Positions 1 through 9,738 of a stretch of DNA of 64,000 nucleotides are shown piece by piece. The notes under the pieces were generated by a model, which was not told where the DNA came from, did no database searches, and was given only the letters and a program-made list of their open reading frames with translations. Position numbers and translations under genes: made by a program. Source of the DNA: Anaerolinea sp. GTDB taxonomy: Bacteria > Chloroflexota > Anaerolineae > Anaerolineales > Villigracilaceae. The number at the start of each line of letters is the position of its first letter. Positions within the stretch are counted from its first letter, which is position 1. Location: contig DYID01000019.1 of NCBI GenBank assembly GCA_020723805.1, positions 1 through 64,000 of the forward strand, written 5' to 3'.

Positions 1-611
1 ACCAGTTGCTCTGCGATGCGGCGCGGGAATCCCATGTGAACGCCGGCGTCAATCAGCGCTTCGGTGAAAAGGAACACGTAGGCGGGTCCGGTTCCCGAAA
101 GCGCCGTCGCCATGTCGAGATAACCTTCATCCTCCACAAAGACCTCTTCCCCCAGCGCCCCAAGGATGCCGCGCGTCATCTCCCGCTGTTCCTCGGTCAC
201 CTCTTTGGAACACGTCCAGACCGTGATGCCCTGCCCAATCTGCCCGGGCGTATTCGGCATGGAACGCACCACCGCCTTATGCTTCAGCCCGCTTCCAATC
301 TTTTTCATGCTTGCGCCCGCCACAATGGACAGAACCAGCGCATCGGTGCGAATACCCTTCAGTCCCTTCATCACCTCGCTCAGCCTCTGTGGCTTCACCG
401 ACAAAACCACCACATCCGCGCCTGCGGCGGCGGCTGAATTATCGGTCGTATGCCGGACGCCGTACTTCTTCTGAAGTTCCAGTCCCCGCTCCTCGCGCGG
501 ACCCGCCGCCGTAATATTCTGCGGCTGTGCCAGTTTCTTGTGCAGCAGCCCGGCGATCATGGCTTCTGCCATCACGCCGGAACCGATGAAAGCAATTTTC
601 TTTTTGAGCAT
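1..611 (-). CDS. proC: pyrroline-5-carboxylate reductase, C-terminus cut off by window edge
   Basis: Reduces pyrroline-5-carboxylate to proline with NAD(P)H, the last step of proline synthesis, in the cytoplasm. Reading leftward from an ATG at 611, the protein opens with MLKKKIAFIGSGVMAEAMI, a Rossmann GxGxMA nucleotide-binding motif. It continues through VVVLSVKPQ, the NTPGQIGQG region and SGTGPAYVF, the conserved core and dimer signature of the ProC family. About 203 of the usual 265-275 residues are present; the C-terminal helices lie off the left edge. No neighbour on its own strand is visible, so operon membership is unknown. The family assignment is secure from the motifs. Confidence 0.93.
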   Translation of the reverse strand, partial: MLKKKIAFIGSGVMAEAMIAGLLHKKLAQPQNITAAGPREERGLELQKKYGVRHTTDNSAAAAGADVVVLSVKPQRLSEVMKGLKGIRTDALVLSIVAGASMKKIGSGLKHKAVVRSMPNTPGQIGQGITVWTCSKEVTEEQREMTRGILGALGEEVFVEDEGYLDMATALSGTGPAYVFLFTEALIDAGVHMGFPRRIAEQL

Positions 612-663
612 GAACGCCTCCGTGAATGTGTTGAATTATACAGGCGCATCCCAAAATCTTTGG

Positions 664-669
664 TAACAT
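664..669 (+). promoter_or_regulatory. -10 element for a predicted leaderless transcript
   Basis: TAACAT lies seven bases before the ATG at 677 and no SD is visible. Transcription would start at or next to the A of the ATG. The same arrangement recurs at several other genes in the window. Confidence 0.4.
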
Positions 670-676
670 TCCTTCC

Positions 677-1684
677 ATGCGCATCAAATTCACCTCCCTT
701 TCCCTGCTTCTCCTTTTCCTCCTCGCCTGTCAGACCTCCGTTCTCGCCACGCCGACGGCTGTTCCTCCCACCTCCACATTGACGGAGACCGCCGTCTCGA
801 CTCCCACCTCATCGCCGACGGAGACTCCCACCCCTGCACCAACCCTCACCCCGACGCCTGCGCCTCACGCTTCCCGTGTCCTGATCCTCTCCATTGACGG
901 ACTCCGCCCCGACGCCATTTTCGCCGCGCCCATGCCCAACTTGCTCAACCTGATGCAAACCGGCGCCTACACCCTCTCCGCACAGACGGTCTTCCCCAGC
1001 GTCACATTGATTTCCCACGCCTCCATGCTGACCGGCGCCTGTCCATCCAAACACGGCGTATATTGGAACGACTACCAGCCCCTGCTCGGCTACGCAAAAG
1101 GGACCGACCTCTTCGACCTCGCCCACGCCGCCGGCTTGCAAACCGTGATGTACGTGGGCAAGGAAAAACTCCGCCAGCTCACCGAACCCGCAAGCGTGGA
1201 CATCTTCGCCTACATCAACGACCGCGACCTCGTCATTGCCAACGAACTCATCGCAAACTTCCCGCAGGATTTCGGCGTGCTCTTCGTCCACTTTCCCCTT
1301 GTGGACGGCATGGGACACGAACACGGCTGGATGTCGTGGGAGCAGTTGAGTGTGGCATCCCGCGCCGATGAGGCGCTGGGAAATCTCCTCGCCGAACTCG
1401 ATGCGCGCGGCTTGCGCGATGAAACGCTCATCATCGTCACCGCTGACCATGGCGGTCACGATACCACGCACGGCTCACGCCTGCCCGAAGACATGACCAT
1501 CCCCTGGGTCGTTTCAGGACCGGGCGTACAGCCCAAAGCGCTGACCACCCAAGTCCACACCATGGATACCGCCGCCACCGCCGCTTTCATGCTCGGTCTC
1601 CCCATTCCGCCCGAATGGGATGGCGTTCCGGTCTACGAAGCCTTCGGTTTGCCGGTCGAGCGCCAGTCCGTACCGTGTGAGTGA
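677..1684 (+). CDS. exported type I phosphodiesterase / nucleotide pyrophosphatase family lipoprotein
   Basis: A 335-residue member of the alkaline phosphatase superfamily (phosphodiesterase/nucleotide pyrophosphatase, ENPP-like). The N-terminus is a lipoprotein signal (LLLFLLACQ, Cys about residue 18), then a Thr/Pro-rich linker to about residue 62. The catalytic domain starts at VLILSIDGLRPD, which supplies the first metal-binding Asp. It continues with FPSVTLISHASMLTG (Thr nucleophile region), VDGMGHEHG (metal ligands) and TADHGGHDTTHG (metal ligands). All metal and nucleophile motifs look intact, so an active extracytoplasmic phosphodi- or monoesterase is likely. The substrate cannot be read from sequence. 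It appears to be a single-gene unit. Confidence 0.85.
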   Translation: MRIKFTSLSLLLLFLLACQTSVLATPTAVPPTSTLTETAVSTPTSSPTETPTPAPTLTPTPAPHASRVLILSIDGLRPDAIFAAPMPNLLNLMQTGAYTLSAQTVFPSVTLISHASMLTGACPSKHGVYWNDYQPLLGYAKGTDLFDLAHAAGLQTVMYVGKEKLRQLTEPASVDIFAYINDRDLVIANELIANFPQDFGVLFVHFPLVDGMGHEHGWMSWEQLSVASRADEALGNLLAELDARGLRDETLIIVTADHGGHDTTHGSRLPEDMTIPWVVSGPGVQPKALTTQVHTMDTAATAAFMLGLPIPPEWDGVPVYEAFGLPVERQSVPCE

Positions 1685-1779
1685 GCCTGGGGTTCTTATA
1701 CCCGAAGCTTCTTTCATGTTCGTGACAATAAATTGCGCTTGTGCGGCATTGTACGCCTCGTTGAACAGGAGCGGCTGCG

Positions 1780-2730
1780 GTGAAAAAAGAAACGACCTTG
1801 ATTTTCTTGGTGACGCTGGCGCTGATTTCCACGTGGTACGTCAGCCGCACCGTGATTCTTCCTCACGTTGAAACACGGCTCGAACATGTGGAGAAGATAT
1901 TTTCGAATCAGCAAACGCCTCCCTACCAATACCGAATACTCAAACCCTTGTTGGGAAGATTTTTGGAAACAATCATTTCACCTTTGATTGGAGACCGCAT
2001 CTGGCAGCATGTCCTTTCCTATGGACTGCTTTCTCTCATAACCTTCCTGGGCATCTTCTTTTCCTTTCACGCCTACCTGAAGATGAATTTTTCCGGCGTC
2101 ACTCCGCTGATGGGCGTGCTGGCACTGCAAGCGGTCATACCCTTAACCGTGAGTGGGTACTACATGGAGGGAGATTTCATCAATCTGTTGTTGTATATCC
2201 TGGGATTATTGCTCATTCGGCAGGAAAAAGATGGCTGGCTGCCTGTGCTTATGGGCATCGGCACTCTTAATCGAGAACAGATTGTGTTCCTGCTGGTATG
2301 GTACCTTCTCTATCACTTGGGGCGGCGAACGCTCACAAAGCGGCGTCTCTGGCTGACATTTGCAACGTTTCTGGTTTGGCTGATGGTCTTTGCCGGCGTT
2401 CGCTGGTATTTTGGCTTAAGACCAAGCCCCTATTCGCCGGCATTGCATCTGGCTGCCAATACAAACTTGAATATCCTATTCACTTCCATACTCCCCTTGT
2501 GGATTTCGAATGTGGCAGGATTCGTCATCCTCTCCGTGTTTGCTTATCGAAGGAGCGATGCCTTTCACCGCCTGGCTTTCCCGAGTTTACTGATTTATAC
2601 CGCCCTCTTCTTCGTCAATGGCAACCTTTGGGAACTGGCGAAATTTCTGCCCGCCTACCTGATTCTGATACCCATGAGTCTTCAAGTTTTGACCGGCGAT
2701 GAGACCAGTATGCCACCACCCGTTCAATAA
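1780..2730 (+). CDS. uncharacterised multi-pass membrane protein
   Basis: A 316-residue protein with roughly eight hydrophobic segments and a short, positively charged N-terminus. The start is a GTG preceded by AGGAG at 1767-1771. I do not recognise the family. The TLNREQIVFLLVWYLL segment, in which a charged pair precedes a membrane helix, and the alternation of short loops resemble integral-membrane GT-C glycosyltransferases or DUF2029-like proteins, but no catalytic Asp motif is convincing. It follows the phosphodiesterase on the same strand after about 95 bases and precedes phosphofructokinase, with no evident functional link. Confidence 0.6.
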   Translation: MKKETTLIFLVTLALISTWYVSRTVILPHVETRLEHVEKIFSNQQTPPYQYRILKPLLGRFLETIISPLIGDRIWQHVLSYGLLSLITFLGIFFSFHAYLKMNFSGVTPLMGVLALQAVIPLTVSGYYMEGDFINLLLYILGLLLIRQEKDGWLPVLMGIGTLNREQIVFLLVWYLLYHLGRRTLTKRRLWLTFATFLVWLMVFAGVRWYFGLRPSPYSPALHLAANTNLNILFTSILPLWISNVAGFVILSVFAYRRSDAFHRLAFPSLLIYTALFFVNGNLWELAKFLPAYLILIPMSLQVLTGDETSMPPPVQ

Positions 2731-2816
2731 GCGCCCTAAATGTCGTCTCTCCATTCCGTGTTTTGCTTTTGCAGTAGAATGTATCTGCACAATATCTCGA
2801 TGACAGGAACGCAGCA

Positions 2817-5042
2817 ATGAAACGAATAGGAATACTCACCAGCGGCGGCGACGCGCAGGGGATGAACGCCGCCGTCCGCTCGGTGGTGCGAACCGCCCTG
2901 GATAAAGGGCTCGAAGTCTACGCCATCTACGAAGGCTTCCAAGGTATGGTGGACGATGGCGACTACATCCGCAAGATGGACTGGGATTCGGTGGGGGGCA
3001 TCCTGCAATTGGGCGGCACCATGATCGGGTCGGCGCGATGCGAACGCTTCTACACCCGCGACGGACGCCGCCTGGCGGCAAAAAACCTCGTCAAGGCAGG
3101 CATCAACGGCTTGATCATCATCGGCGGCGACGGCTCACTGACCGGCGCCAACATCTTCTGGCAGGAATGGTCTGAACTCCTCGCTGAATTGATTGCCGCC
3201 GGCGAAATCACCCCCGAAGAAGCCGCCGCCTGCCCCACCCTGTCCATTGTCGGGTTGGTCGGTTCCATAGATAACGACTTCAGCGGCACCGACATGACCA
3301 TCGGCACCGACACCGCCCTGCATCGCATCACCGAAGCGGTGGACGCCATCACCAGCACAGCCGCCAGCCACCAGCGCACCTTCGTTGTCAAAGTGATGGG
3401 ACGCAACTGCGGCTACCTCGCCCTGATGGGCGCATTGGCAACCGGCGCAGACTGGGTGCTCATCCCCGAATCCCCGCCGGACGTGGAAAACTGGCAGGAC
3501 GTGCTCGCCGAACGCCTCAAAGCCGGACGAAAGGCGGGGCGCCGCGACAGCATCGTCATCCTCGCTGAAGGCGCCCGCGACAGAAACGGCAACTACATCG
3601 GCTCCAGCGACGTACAGCGCGCCCTCGAGGAACGGCTGGGCGAGGAAGTGCGCGTCACCGTGCTGGGGCATGTCCAGCGCGGCGGAAGCCCGAGCGCCTA
3701 CGACCGCATTTTAGGAACAATGATGGGCAACGAAGCAGTCAACGCGCTGCTCTCTCTGCACCCGGGCGATGAGCCGGTGGTCATCGGCATCCGCAACAAC
3801 CGCCTGACGCGCATGCCGCTGATGGAAAGCGTGCGCCGCACCCAAGCCGTCGCCGAAGCGGTGGATGCAAAAGATTTCGAGCGCGCCATCTCCCTGCGCA
3901 GCGGCTCTTTCAAAGACGCCTTCCTTACCTTCAAAACGATGGTGCGCGCCCTGCCTCATCCCATTGACCCGACCAAGAAACGTTTCCGCATTGCCGTCAT
4001 GCACGCCGGCGCACCGGCGCCCGGCATGAACACCGCCGCCCGCGCTGCCATTCGCCTCGGGCTGGACCGCGGTCACATCATGCTGGGTGTGCGCAACGGT
4101 TTCGAGGGCTTGATTGAAGGTGAAATCGAAACAATGGACTGGATGAGCGTGAGCGGATGGGCGATACGCGGCGGCTCGATGTTAGGCACCACCCGCCGCG
4201 TCCCCAAGGGGCGCGATCTCTACAGCATCGCCCGCGTCATCGAAGACCACCACATAGATGCGCTCCTCATCATCGGCGGCTGGACCGCCTACGAAAGCGC
4301 CTTTCACCTGATGAAGGAGCGTCCCAACTTCCCCTCCTTCAACATCCCCATGATCTGCCTGCCCGCATCCATCAATAACAACTTGCCGGGCTCCGAATTC
4401 AGCATTGGCGCCGATACCGCCCTCAACAGCATCGTGGATGCAGTGGACAAGATCAAGCAGTCGGCAGTGGCAACGCGGCGGGTATTTGTGGTGGAGGTGA
4501 TGGGTCACTATTGCGGGTATCTTGCCCTGCTGGGAGGCATCGCCACCGGCGCCGAGCGCGTGTACCTGCATGAGGAGGGAGTCAAACTGCGCGATCTACA
4601 GGCAGACGTGGAAAAACTGCTCAACGGATTTCACTCCGGCAAGCGGCTGGGATTGATGATCCGCAGCGAATACGCCAACCCTGTGTACACCACCGATTTC
4701 ATGTGTTCGTTGTTTACCGAAGAGGGCAGGGGGGTGTTCGACGTGCGCCCCGCCATTCTGGGGCATCTCCAGCAGGGCGGCGATCCCTCCCCCTTCGACC
4801 GCATCCAGGCGACGCGGCTGGCAGGCATGTGCCTCAATTATCTGGTCGGGCAGTGCGAAAAAGGCGACCACAACAGCGCCTTCATCGGCATTCAGAACGG
4901 GCAGATTCTTTTTCACGACATGCGCGACTTCGACCGCATGGTTGACCTTGAGTTCCAGCGCCCGAAAGATCAGTGGTGGCTGGGGTTGAAACACCTCGCC
5001 GACCTGCTCTCCAAAACGGGACCGAGCGACGAGGTGGGATAA
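2817..5042 (+). CDS. pfkA: tandem-duplicated ATP-dependent 6-phosphofructokinase, eukaryotic type
   Basis: Phosphorylates fructose 6-phosphate to the 1,6-bisphosphate in glycolysis. At 741 residues it is about twice a bacterial PfkA and contains two PFK domains (about 1-380 and 390-741). The N-terminal half keeps the catalytic set: GILTSGGDAQGMN, GGDGS at 103-107 (Gly in the position typical of ATP users), SIDND at 150-154 with both Asp, and MGRNCGY. In the C-terminal half these become GGWTA (487-491) and SINNN (518-522), so it cannot be catalytic. Its sequence around SINNNLPGSEFSIGADTALN resembles the allosteric half of animal PFK (VSNNVPGSDFSIGADTALN). A regulatory role for the C half is therefore inferred. 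Confidence 0.93.
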   Translation: MKRIGILTSGGDAQGMNAAVRSVVRTALDKGLEVYAIYEGFQGMVDDGDYIRKMDWDSVGGILQLGGTMIGSARCERFYTRDGRRLAAKNLVKAGINGLIIIGGDGSLTGANIFWQEWSELLAELIAAGEITPEEAAACPTLSIVGLVGSIDNDFSGTDMTIGTDTALHRITEAVDAITSTAASHQRTFVVKVMGRNCGYLALMGALATGADWVLIPESPPDVENWQDVLAERLKAGRKAGRRDSIVILAEGARDRNGNYIGSSDVQRALEERLGEEVRVTVLGHVQRGGSPSAYDRILGTMMGNEAVNALLSLHPGDEPVVIGIRNNRLTRMPLMESVRRTQAVAEAVDAKDFERAISLRSGSFKDAFLTFKTMVRALPHPIDPTKKRFRIAVMHAGAPAPGMNTAARAAIRLGLDRGHIMLGVRNGFEGLIEGEIETMDWMSVSGWAIRGGSMLGTTRRVPKGRDLYSIARVIEDHHIDALLIIGGWTAYESAFHLMKERPNFPSFNIPMICLPASINNNLPGSEFSIGADTALNSIVDAVDKIKQSAVATRRVFVVEVMGHYCGYLALLGGIATGAERVYLHEEGVKLRDLQADVEKLLNGFHSGKRLGLMIRSEYANPVYTTDFMCSLFTEEGRGVFDVRPAILGHLQQGGDPSPFDRIQATRLAGMCLNYLVGQCEKGDHNSAFIGIQNGQILFHDMRDFDRMVDLEFQRPKDQWWLGLKHLADLLSKTGPSDEVG

Positions 5043-5059
5043 AAATTGTCCTTCGCGGC

Positions 5060-5809
5060 TTAACCTGCCGTCAAGCCTCCATCCACAGCCAGCGCCGCGC
5101 CGGTGATGAAACTCGCCGCGTCGCTGGCTAAAAACAAAATAGTCCGAGCCACTTCTTCGGGCTGGGCAATACGTCCCAGCGGATGTTTTTCCGCCCATAA
5201 ACGCCGCGCTGTTTCCACATCGCCAAACTGTTCCCACGCCGCATGGATCATCTCCGTATCCACACTGCCCGGGCAAACGGCGTTGATGCGAATCCCCTCC
5301 CGGGCATGATCGAGCGCCATCGAGCGCGTCAGGTTCACGATGGCGGCTTTCGATGCCGCATACGCGGATGCGCCGCGAAACCCCACCAGCCCCACATACG
5401 ACGACAGGTTTACGATACAGCCCTTCCGCGCGCGCAAATGCGGCAGGGCATATTTGCACATCAGGAACGTACCGCGCACATTCACGTTGAACGTGGCGTC
5501 CCATTCCTCCTCTGTGGTTTGCTCCACTGTGCGGCTGCGGTAGATGATGCCGGCGCAGTTGACCAGGATGTCCAGTCCGCCGAATGCCTGCACGGCTGCT
5601 TCGACGGCGCGCCGGCAATCCTCCGCCTGTGTGACATCAGCCGGCGTGAATTTTGCATTCGGAATAGACGCCGCTTCGGACTCACCCTTTGCCTGATCCC
5701 GCGCAACCAGCATGACCTTCGCCCCTTCCTCCGCGAAGAGACGCGCCGTTGCCAGCCCAATGCCTCGATTCCCGCCCGTAATCAACGCAACCCGGTCTTT
5801 TAATTGCAT
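5060..5809 (-). CDS. SDR-family NAD(P)-dependent oxidoreductase (FabG-like)
   Basis: A 249-residue classical short-chain dehydrogenase. It shows the cofactor motif TGGNRGIG near the N-terminus, the NCAG structural motif, the catalytic Ser in NLSSYVG and the YAASKAA Tyr-Lys pair, with PEEVARTILFLASDAA and GAALAVDGG near the end. An upstream in-frame ATG at 5830 exists, but the ATG at 5809 is preferred because GGAGG lies four bases before it and the family alignment begins there. That SD is inside an 11-bp hairpin (separate entry). Substrate unknown. It converges on the phosphofructokinase gene with only 17 bases between stops. Confidence 0.88.
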   Translation of the reverse strand: MQLKDRVALITGGNRGIGLATARLFAEEGAKVMLVARDQAKGESEAASIPNAKFTPADVTQAEDCRRAVEAAVQAFGGLDILVNCAGIIYRSRTVEQTTEEEWDATFNVNVRGTFLMCKYALPHLRARKGCIVNLSSYVGLVGFRGASAYAASKAAIVNLTRSMALDHAREGIRINAVCPGSVDTEMIHAAWEQFGDVETARRLWAEKHPLGRIAQPEEVARTILFLASDAASFITGAALAVDGGLTAG

Positions 5810-5833
5810 AATGCCTCCTTGAGGAGGCATTAT
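5808..5833 (-). promoter_or_regulatory. perfect hairpin covering the SD and start codon of the SDR gene
   Basis: On the minus strand, ATAATGCCTCC (5833-5823), loop TCAA and GGAGGCATTAT (5818-5808) form an 11-bp perfect stem. It contains the SD GGAGG and the first two bases of the ATG at 5809-5807. In RNA the ribosome site would be base-paired with an anti-SD CCUCC. This could give translational control, for example by temperature or a binding protein, or it may be a palindrome that landed there and supplied the SD. Confidence 0.6.
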
Positions 5834-6210
5834 ACATGGGGCGCAATGATTGACGTTCTCCCCTGGCAGCGGTGCCAGGGAAGAACGTCAACTACGCTTT
5901 TTGGGTTTGCGTAGAATGCGTTCTCTGGCGCATTTGGGGATGCTATACGTGGCACGGGTATAAATTGCGATTTTGTTCAACGTGATATGGCGGATTGAAA
6001 TCCTGCCTCAGCACATGAAAGTCGGTTCAATCTGACTTTGTTACTCCGGTCCGAAGGACTTTTAAGAACTCACCTTACGCGGTGGCGCGAGATTCATCTC
6101 GCGTTTTCAGGCGACATGAATGTCGCGCTACGAGAAAACTGCATAACATCGGTTAAGAACTGAGCAGGCGTCAAAAAACTGCAATTTGCATTCGTGCTGT
6201 GTTTAGAAAA
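5834..6210. other. intergenic stretch between two minus-strand genes
   Basis: About 375 bases with no credible gene. It holds one copy of the TIR-type palindromic repeat (6067-6155) and an imperfect inverted repeat, GACGTTCTCCCCTGGC with GCCAGGGAAGAACGTC, around 5852-5890, that could terminate transcription arriving from the pullulanase gene. Nothing else was recognised. Confidence 0.5.
6067..6155 (+). repeat. TIR-type palindromic repeat element, copy 1
   Basis: An element of about 88 bases starting AACTCACCTTACGCGGT, with two internal hairpins: CGCGAGATTCATCTCGCG and GCGACATGAATGTCGC. Near-identical or diverged copies lie at 18200 (inverted), 41427, 53660 and 53749. The 53749 copy shows that the ends are inverted repeats (ACTCACCTTACGC and GCGTAAGGTGAGT). 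It has no coding capacity, so it resembles a MITE or REP-like sequence. Confidence 0.75.
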
Positions 6211-9200
6211 CTACGCCTTGGCGGCTTTCTTTCGCCGCAGGAAGGCTCCCAATCCCAGCAGGGCGAGGAGCGCGGCAAGGACGCCGGCGATGGTCAGGGT
6301 GTTGTTCGAGGCGGGGAGCGGCGTCTCAGCGGGCGCAGTTTCGGTGGGACTTCCGGGGGCGGGCTTGGCTTTTTCGATGACGAAAACCGCTGTAGTTCGT
6401 GCTGGAACGTTGAACGCGCCGCCGGCGTAGGATGCCTGTTTCACCGTCTCATCCACCGAGTCCTGCTGAACGGGATGCAGGACGTAGCCGCCTGCAAGCG
6501 AAGCGTCGCTGAAGGTCACCGCTTCGGGGCGGGCGTTGAAGAGGACGACGATTTCGCTGAAGTTCGGGTCGAGGTTCGAGACATCCTGCAGACGCATCAC
6601 AATCAAGCCGGGCGTTTGCTGAGGTCCTGTGTTGAGGAAGGTGAGGGACTGCTTGATTTGGTCCGCCGTTTGCAAGCGGAAGAGCGGGGAACTCCTGCGG
6701 ATTTGCAGGAATTCGCGGAAAACGGCTGAGGCGAAGGTGATGTCGGTTTTGGCGGGAGCCAGTTTCGGGTCGGCGAGAAGCGGTTTGTAGATGTCCCATT
6801 GACCGGTGCCTTCGATGGGCAGTCCCACGCCGAAGTTGTTCGACTCGTAGGTCCAATCCAGTTTGTTGTACCAGTCGCCGGAGTTGTAGGAGTTGGGGTC
6901 GAAGGATTTGGAGCGCAGGATGTCGTCGCCCGCGTGGAAGAAGGGCACGCCCTGGCTGAACATGACAATGCTGAGGGCGAGGTTGTTCATGCGCACGCGG
7001 TCTTGCAAGGTTGCCTGGGCGGGCGCTTTGACTTGAATCGCGTCGAAGAGGGTGTGGTTGTCGTGCGCCGAAACGTAGATGATGTTCTCCTGCGGGTCGG
7101 CGGTGTAGCCTGCGGGCGAGCCGTTGTAGGAGACGAGGCGCCCTGGCACTTTGTTGCCGTCGGCGCGGACGATTTCGTAGCCGGCGAGGTTACCCGCCAA
7201 GCCGAGACGGATCCAGTCGGTGTAGTTGTTGAGGGTGATTTGCTGGTCTTCGGCGTTACGCTTTTCGCTGGCGTTGTTGGTGAGGACGAGTCCGGTGGCG
7301 AAGCCCTGCAGGCGCACGTCGTCGAAGGGGTTGCCGCCGCGCACGGCATCGCGCAGACGGTCGTTGAACACGCCGATGCCGCTTCCTGCGATGTTGAGTT
7401 GCGTGGCGTTTTTGCCGCGCGCATTGTTGGCGACTTCGCCGAAGTTCCAGCCTTCGCCGTAGATGTAAATCGCCTTGCCGTCCACGCCGTCCTTTTCGAG
7501 GGTGAGGGAATCGAGCGCGGCGCGCACGGCGAGCATGTCTTCGAGCATGTGGTGACCCATGAGGTCGAAGCGGAAGCCGTCCACTTTGTATTGCTTCGCC
7601 CACGTCACGACGGAGTCGATCATGAGCTTACGCATCATGTCGTGTTCGGTGGCGGTGTTTTCACAGCAGGTGGATTTTTCCACGTTGCCGTCGGCGTTGA
7701 GACGGTGATAGTAGCCCGGCACCACGCGGTCGAGCACGGAGTTGGGACTCTGCCCGCTGGCGTTGGTGTGGTTATAGACCACGTCCATGACCACGCGCAG
7801 TCCGCTTTGGTTGAGCGCCTGCACCATTTCGCGGAATTCGAGGATGCGCGGCGTGCCGTTCGGGTCGGTGGCGTAACTGCCTTCGGGGGTCGTGTAATGC
7901 AATGGGTCGTAGCCCCAATTGAAACCGTCTGCGCCGGCGATGGCGCTGACCGCGATGGACTGCTTGTCGGAGTCGGGCGGATAGGATTTGAGCTGTTCTT
8001 CATCCACCGTCTGCCAGGTGGATTTGTCTTCGTTGACGCTGGCGATGTCGAAGGCGGGGAGCAGGTGGATGTGGGTGAGCCCTGCTTCTGCCAGACTTGC
8101 GAGATGTTTCATCCCATTGGAGTCTTTTACGGTGAAGGCTTTGTACGTGCCGCGCCATTCTTCGGGGACGGTGGCGTCGCTGATGCTGAAGTCGCGGATG
8201 TGCAGTTCGTAAATGACGATGTCTTCGGGGGCGGCGAGCGGCGGTTTGACGAGCGTGTCCCAGCCTTGCGGTTTGAGGGAGGCGTCGTTCAAGTCCACGA
8301 TTTGACTGCGCTGGCTGTTCATCGAGAGGCTGAGGGAATAGGGGTCGGTGACGAGGTTGGTCTCGATTTTGCCGCTGGAGGGCGCGAAGACCTTGACCTC
8401 ATAGAGGTAATATTTGCCCTTCCAATCTGCTTCGCCTGTGACGCTCCAAACGCCGGTGGACGCATCCCATTGCATCGGGATTTTGTTTGCGTAGGAGGCT
8501 TTTTCGGAATCATAAAGGAAAAGCGTGACCGACTGTGCGGTGGGCGCCCAAAGACGCAGGGTGGGGGCGCCGCCCTCGAAGGTCACGCCGAGGGGACCGT
8601 CGTATTTGTACAAGTCATCCAGCACGCCGGGGATTTGAACGCCGGTTGCGTCCACGTCTTTGCCGGCTTGTGTGCGCGCCGCCACAGCGACCTGCCCTTT
8701 GAGGATTTCTCCAACGCTGGAGGTATCGGTGAGTTGGAACACGGCGTAGTCGCGCAGGTGCGGGTACTTGCGCAGAATGTCCACGCCGGGCTTGTCGGAG
8801 ACGAAGGTCAGCGGAATTTCGGTGCCGTTCAAGATTCCTTCCGGGCTGAGTTCGAGCGCCGCTTCGGGAGAATAGACGAGCGCGTATTTCAATCCGCTCC
8901 CGCCGCTGATGTGCCACAGGAGGGTATCTTTGCTGATCCAGATGGCGCGCTGTTTGTTCAAATTCCCGACCGGCGCGCCGGTGGTGCTGATGGTGAATTG
9001 ATTTTTCACGGTGTCATATCCAAAATACACGGCGTCGCCGTCTTTGGCGACGGTGAACTGTTGAGGCTCGCCGATGACGTTGGCGGGGTCCTCATTGAGC
9101 GTGAAGGTGACGGTGTAAGTGCCGGTCTTGATTCCCCGCACGGTGACATCGTACAGCCCGTCGCCGTCTGGGTCTTGCAGCCACGCCCGCAGACAGGTGG

Positions 9201-9681
9201 CGTCGTTATCGTTGAAGCAACCAATTTGCTTCTGAAAATCGCCCATCGCCACAATGATTTGTTTGTTGAAGTTGTCGGCGATCCAGTGCGTCTTGTGGTC
9301 GTAATAGAACTTGACGAGTGTCGGTTGGCTGACCACCAGCGGGATGTCGGGTCCGTTTTGCGTGGCGTTTAGTCCGTAGTTTTCGCCCCAGCCGCCGTTG
9401 AGCGCCACTTTGTAGCGTGGTCCCTTTTTGTCGTCGTCGTTGGCGGGCTGGATTTCATAAGTTCCCTGCCACACATCGTCTTCGATGTCGTAGGTCAGCA
9501 GGGTGGCTTCGCAGGCGGGCTGCCATTCGCCGGGGCATCCCAATTCGTCCTGATGGGTGCCGGGGATGTTGACCATTTCCGGGTTGGATCCCTGCGCCTC
9601 GACCGCGGGAACAGCCGCAGGGGAGAAAGAGGCGAGGAAAAGTCCCAGGATGGTTAAGAAGTTGAGGATGATGTTTCGCAT
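6211..9681 (-). CDS. pulA: type I pullulanase (GH13 alpha-1,6-glucosidase), secreted and membrane-anchored
   Basis: Debranches pullulan, amylopectin or glycogen outside the cytoplasm. The ATG at 9681 gives a 1156-residue protein with a signal peptide ([21 protein letters not shown]). Two X25/starch-binding-like modules with paired Cys follow (about residues 35-190), then beta-sandwich domains. The GH13 barrel has the pullulanase signature YNHTNASGQ, nucleophile Asp706 in VDGFRFDLM, acid/base Glu743 in [10 protein letters not shown] and transition-state Asp874 in [10 protein letters not shown]. The C-terminus has a Pro/Thr linker, one hydrophobic helix and RRKKAAKA, which should tether it to the membrane. 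The open frame extends upstream to 10302, but that part overlaps the divergent gene at 9739 and is not expected to be translated. Confidence 0.92.
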   Translation of the reverse strand: MRNIILNFLTILGLFLASFSPAAVPAVEAQGSNPEMVNIPGTHQDELGCPGEWQPACEATLLTYDIEDDVWQGTYEIQPANDDDKKGPRYKVALNGGWGENYGLNATQNGPDIPLVVSQPTLVKFYYDHKTHWIADNFNKQIIVAMGDFQKQIGCFNDNDATCLRAWLQDPDGDGLYDVTVRGIKTGTYTVTFTLNEDPANVIGEPQQFTVAKDGDAVYFGYDTVKNQFTISTTGAPVGNLNKQRAIWISKDTLLWHISGGSGLKYALVYSPEAALELSPEGILNGTEIPLTFVSDKPGVDILRKYPHLRDYAVFQLTDTSSVGEILKGQVAVAARTQAGKDVDATGVQIPGVLDDLYKYDGPLGVTFEGGAPTLRLWAPTAQSVTLFLYDSEKASYANKIPMQWDASTGVWSVTGEADWKGKYYLYEVKVFAPSSGKIETNLVTDPYSLSLSMNSQRSQIVDLNDASLKPQGWDTLVKPPLAAPEDIVIYELHIRDFSISDATVPEEWRGTYKAFTVKDSNGMKHLASLAEAGLTHIHLLPAFDIASVNEDKSTWQTVDEEQLKSYPPDSDKQSIAVSAIAGADGFNWGYDPLHYTTPEGSYATDPNGTPRILEFREMVQALNQSGLRVVMDVVYNHTNASGQSPNSVLDRVVPGYYHRLNADGNVEKSTCCENTATEHDMMRKLMIDSVVTWAKQYKVDGFRFDLMGHHMLEDMLAVRAALDSLTLEKDGVDGKAIYIYGEGWNFGEVANNARGKNATQLNIAGSGIGVFNDRLRDAVRGGNPFDDVRLQGFATGLVLTNNASEKRNAEDQQITLNNYTDWIRLGLAGNLAGYEIVRADGNKVPGRLVSYNGSPAGYTADPQENIIYVSAHDNHTLFDAIQVKAPAQATLQDRVRMNNLALSIVMFSQGVPFFHAGDDILRSKSFDPNSYNSGDWYNKLDWTYESNNFGVGLPIEGTGQWDIYKPLLADPKLAPAKTDITFASAVFREFLQIRRSSPLFRLQTADQIKQSLTFLNTGPQQTPGLIVMRLQDVSNLDPNFSEIVVLFNARPEAVTFSDASLAGGYVLHPVQQDSVDETVKQASYAGGAFNVPARTTAVFVIEKAKPAPGSPTETAPAETPLPASNNTLTIAGVLAALLALLGLGAFLRRKKAAKA

Positions 9682-9725
9682 GGGGGAAGTCTCCGCTTGG
9701 TTTGTGTCGCAGATGAATTGTACAG

Positions 9726-9731
9726 TAAAAT
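9726..9731 (+). promoter_or_regulatory. -10 element for a predicted leaderless transcript
   Basis: TAAAAT lies seven bases before the ATG at 9739 and no SD is visible. It sits in the 57-base gap between divergent genes. Confidence 0.4.
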
Positions 9732-9738
9732 CCTCCCC

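Noticed and set aside
4596-5618. 340-codon minus-strand open frame overlapping phosphofructokinase and the SDR gene
   Set aside because: It covers parts of two real genes in the wrong frames and shows no domain.
6799-9372. 857-codon open frame on the plus strand opposite the pullulanase gene
   Set aside because: It is the antisense shadow of a G+C-rich gene with strong codon bias; the minus strand carries all GH13 catalytic motifs and a signal peptide, and the antisense protein has no recognisable domain.
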